This document shows, in pieces, positions 62,645-64,000 of a stretch of DNA of 64,000 nt (the first letter of the stretch is position 1; each line of letters opens with the position of its first letter). The notes beneath the pieces were generated by a model. The model was not told the origin of the DNA and ran no database searches. It was given only the letters and a program-made list of their open reading frames with translations. Both the position numbers and the translations under genes were made by a program. The DNA comes from Clostridiales bacterium (lineage in GTDB: Bacteria > Bacillota > Clostridia > Saccharofermentanales > Saccharofermentanaceae). The stretch lies in contig JAFWPB010000066.1 in NCBI GenBank assembly GCA_017545245.1, positions 1 to 64,000 of the forward strand. The letters run 5' to 3'.

Positions 62645-64000
62645 TACGCTACCTCATATAATGCATTTTCTAAAGATTGTATCGCCTTCAGATACCCTTC
62701 TTTACCACCAAAGAAACTAATAATCTTGGCTGGGCTACCAAATTGTTTGAGCGAATCCAATTTGAGAACATTCAAACTCTCTATCTGGTATACACCGATA
62801 TCTTTATACTTCTCAAGCAAAGCCTCCATAACTGCTCTTGCTTCGCCACTATACTGGATTAAGAAATCCATTTTCTTAACGCCCTCCGCTCGTTCCTTAC
62901 GAGTAAGCGGTCTCTTATCGTAAGCAAGATGGCAAATGAAATCAAAGTCATCAACATCAGACATTCCCTGATCTTGTTTTAACACAGCTAAATCAATTCC
63001 TCTTTCTAAAAAAAGTTCTTGAATGCGCTTTTTCTTCTGTTCAGCGCTCCAAGTTTTTATGAAATTCTCCAACGAAGCAAATTCGCCTGTTATGCTCGTC
63101 TTTGTGTAGTCAACGATATTCTCCTGTCTTAGGAGCTTTCCATTAGCATCATAAACTGAAACTGTCTTGTTGATTATTCGCACTTCACAGCCATATGCGT
63201 CCACATACGGTTTTTTCTTTTCTTCACCTGGTCCTGGTGGCTCGTACGGATACTCCGGTGGTGGCACCGGCTCTGCAGGACCATTTTGCGGATCATAATC
63301 ATCATCCTGCTTGACTTCTCCATCCCATTCCGGATCTGCAAACAATCTGGAAACACCTCTGAAGTCCATTATCGTAAAGTGAGTTTTTCCCTCTTTCTCA
63401 CGGAGACGCGTTCCTCGACCGATTATCTGTTTGAATTCCGTCATAGAATTAATCATCTGATCAAGCACAATCAGTTTCGTCATTTTGCAGTCAGCACCCG
63501 TAGAAAGGAGTTTAGATGTAGTCGCTATAACCGGATATGGAGAAGCAACAGAAATAAAGTAATCAAGTTTACTCTTTCCATAAGCATCACTTCCCGTAAT
63601 ACGAACAACATAGTCGGGATTCTTCTGCATCATATCACTATTAAAGTTCGCCAGTGCAATCCTCATTCGCTCCGCATGTTCCTCAGTGGCGCAGAATACT
63701 ATCGTTTTTGCCATACGATCTGTACTAATGAGATAATTTGTGATTTCCAAAGCGACCTGATTAATGCGATCTTCAATAACTATGTTGTAATCATAATCAC
63801 TATTGTTATATATACGGTCTTCGATCTCGTTGCCATATATATCCAATTGGCCATTATATGGACGCCAACCATCCGAGATGTCAGTAACTACATTGATAAC
63901 ACGGAATGGAGCCAAGAAACCATCTTCTATTCCCTCACGAAGACTATATGTATAAACTGGATCCCCAAAATAATCTATGTTTGAGATATACTTTGTTTCT
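62644..64000 (-). CDS. hsdR: Type I restriction endonuclease subunit R, N-terminus cut by window edge
   Basis: The C-terminal 452 codons of HsdR are visible. They include a superfamily 2 helicase end with KTIVFCATEEHAERMRIALA, LSTGADCKMTKLIVLDQMIN, the motif VI QIIGRGTRLREKEG and the late HFTIMDFRG. The upstream frame reads YFGDPVYTYSLREGIEDG, a conserved HsdR stretch, up to the right edge. The nuclease and helicase N-terminus lie beyond base 64000. Confidence 0.92.
   Translation of the reverse strand, partial: ETKYISNIDYFGDPVYTYSLREGIEDGFLAPFRVINVVTDISDGWRPYNGQLDIYGNEIEDRIYNNSDYDYNIVIEDRINQVALEITNYLISTDRMAKTIVFCATEEHAERMRIALANFNSDMMQKNPDYVVRITGSDAYGKSKLDYFISVASPYPVIATTSKLLSTGADCKMTKLIVLDQMINSMTEFKQIIGRGTRLREKEGKTHFTIMDFRGVSRLFADPEWDGEVKQDDDYDPQNGPAEPVPPPEYPYEPPGPGEEKKKPYVDAYGCEVRIINKTVSVYDANGKLLRQENIVDYTKTSITGEFASLENFIKTWSAEQKKKRIQELFLERGIDLAVLKQDQGMSDVDDFDFICHLAYDKRPLTRKERAEGVKKMDFLIQYSGEARAVMEALLEKYKDIGVYQIESLNVLKLDSLKQFGSPAKIISFFGGKEGYLKAIQSLENALYEVA

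Overview
The window looks like a chromosomal segment from a low-to-mid GC Clostridia-type Firmicute, probably an anaerobic gut or rumen bacterium. The clues are strong AGGAGG ribosome binding sites, many lipoproteins, DUF4214 and InlB/LRR surface proteins, an ECF-type vitamin transporter S component, a type III pantothenate kinase and an NSS-type Na+ symporter. The species cannot be named from the sequence alone. No rRNA, tRNA, insertion sequence or CRISPR array was found.

Layout. 0-5 kb holds small envelope genes: a TPM-domain protein cut by the left edge and coupled to a zinc-ribbon membrane protein, a PAP2 phosphatase, two tandem paralogous membrane proteins and an orphan prepilin-like peptide. 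5.2-12.4 kb holds a large solute-binding-like lipoprotein, a PanT-like S component with coaX (pantothenate uptake and activation), an acyl-CoA synthetase and a zinc-ribbon membrane protein. 12.4-19.2 kb is mostly housekeeping: a UPF0104 flippase-like protein, a CofE-like ligase, glmS-purA and a divergent LysR regulator. 19.2-41 kb is an accessory and surface region: two secreted proteins with nearly the same DUF4214 C-terminus (one LRR protein has 23 Thr-Pro-Lys-Pro heptads), an OhrR-like regulator with a glutathione peroxidase, a three-gene sensor/kinase/regulator operon, several lipoproteins, an NSS transporter, HerA, a HAD phosphatase and an Asp/Glu racemase. 41-50.5 kb carries an HD hydrolase, a transglutaminase-like lipoprotein, a DUF4160/DUF2442-XRE toxin-antitoxin-like pair, an InlB-type surface protein and an ECF sigma/DUF4179 pair. 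50.5-64 kb ends in a defence island.

The defence island has two systems. The first is an McrBC operon whose McrB carries an EVE-like domain. It sits between a membrane-anchored HNH nuclease (upstream) and an unrecognised 190-residue protein (downstream). The second is a type I restriction-modification locus (hsdR, cut by the right edge; hsdM; hsdS). Next to it are silent, oppositely oriented hsdS target-recognition cassettes and a tyrosine recombinase, which suggests a specificity-switching shufflon. The recombinase ribosome binding site sits in the loop of a perfect hairpin.

The most unusual signal is a family of intergenic hairpin repeats in short homogeneous tandem arrays at four loci between 19.2 and 39.7 kb. 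There are two types, with periods of 61 bp (type A) and 62 bp (type B), both built from GTCTGA/TCAGAC inverted repeats. A second genome-scale signal is strong over-representation of the octamer AAAAGCAC (23 sites counted by eye, about 2 expected). It is absent from the defence island, which fits later acquisition of that island.
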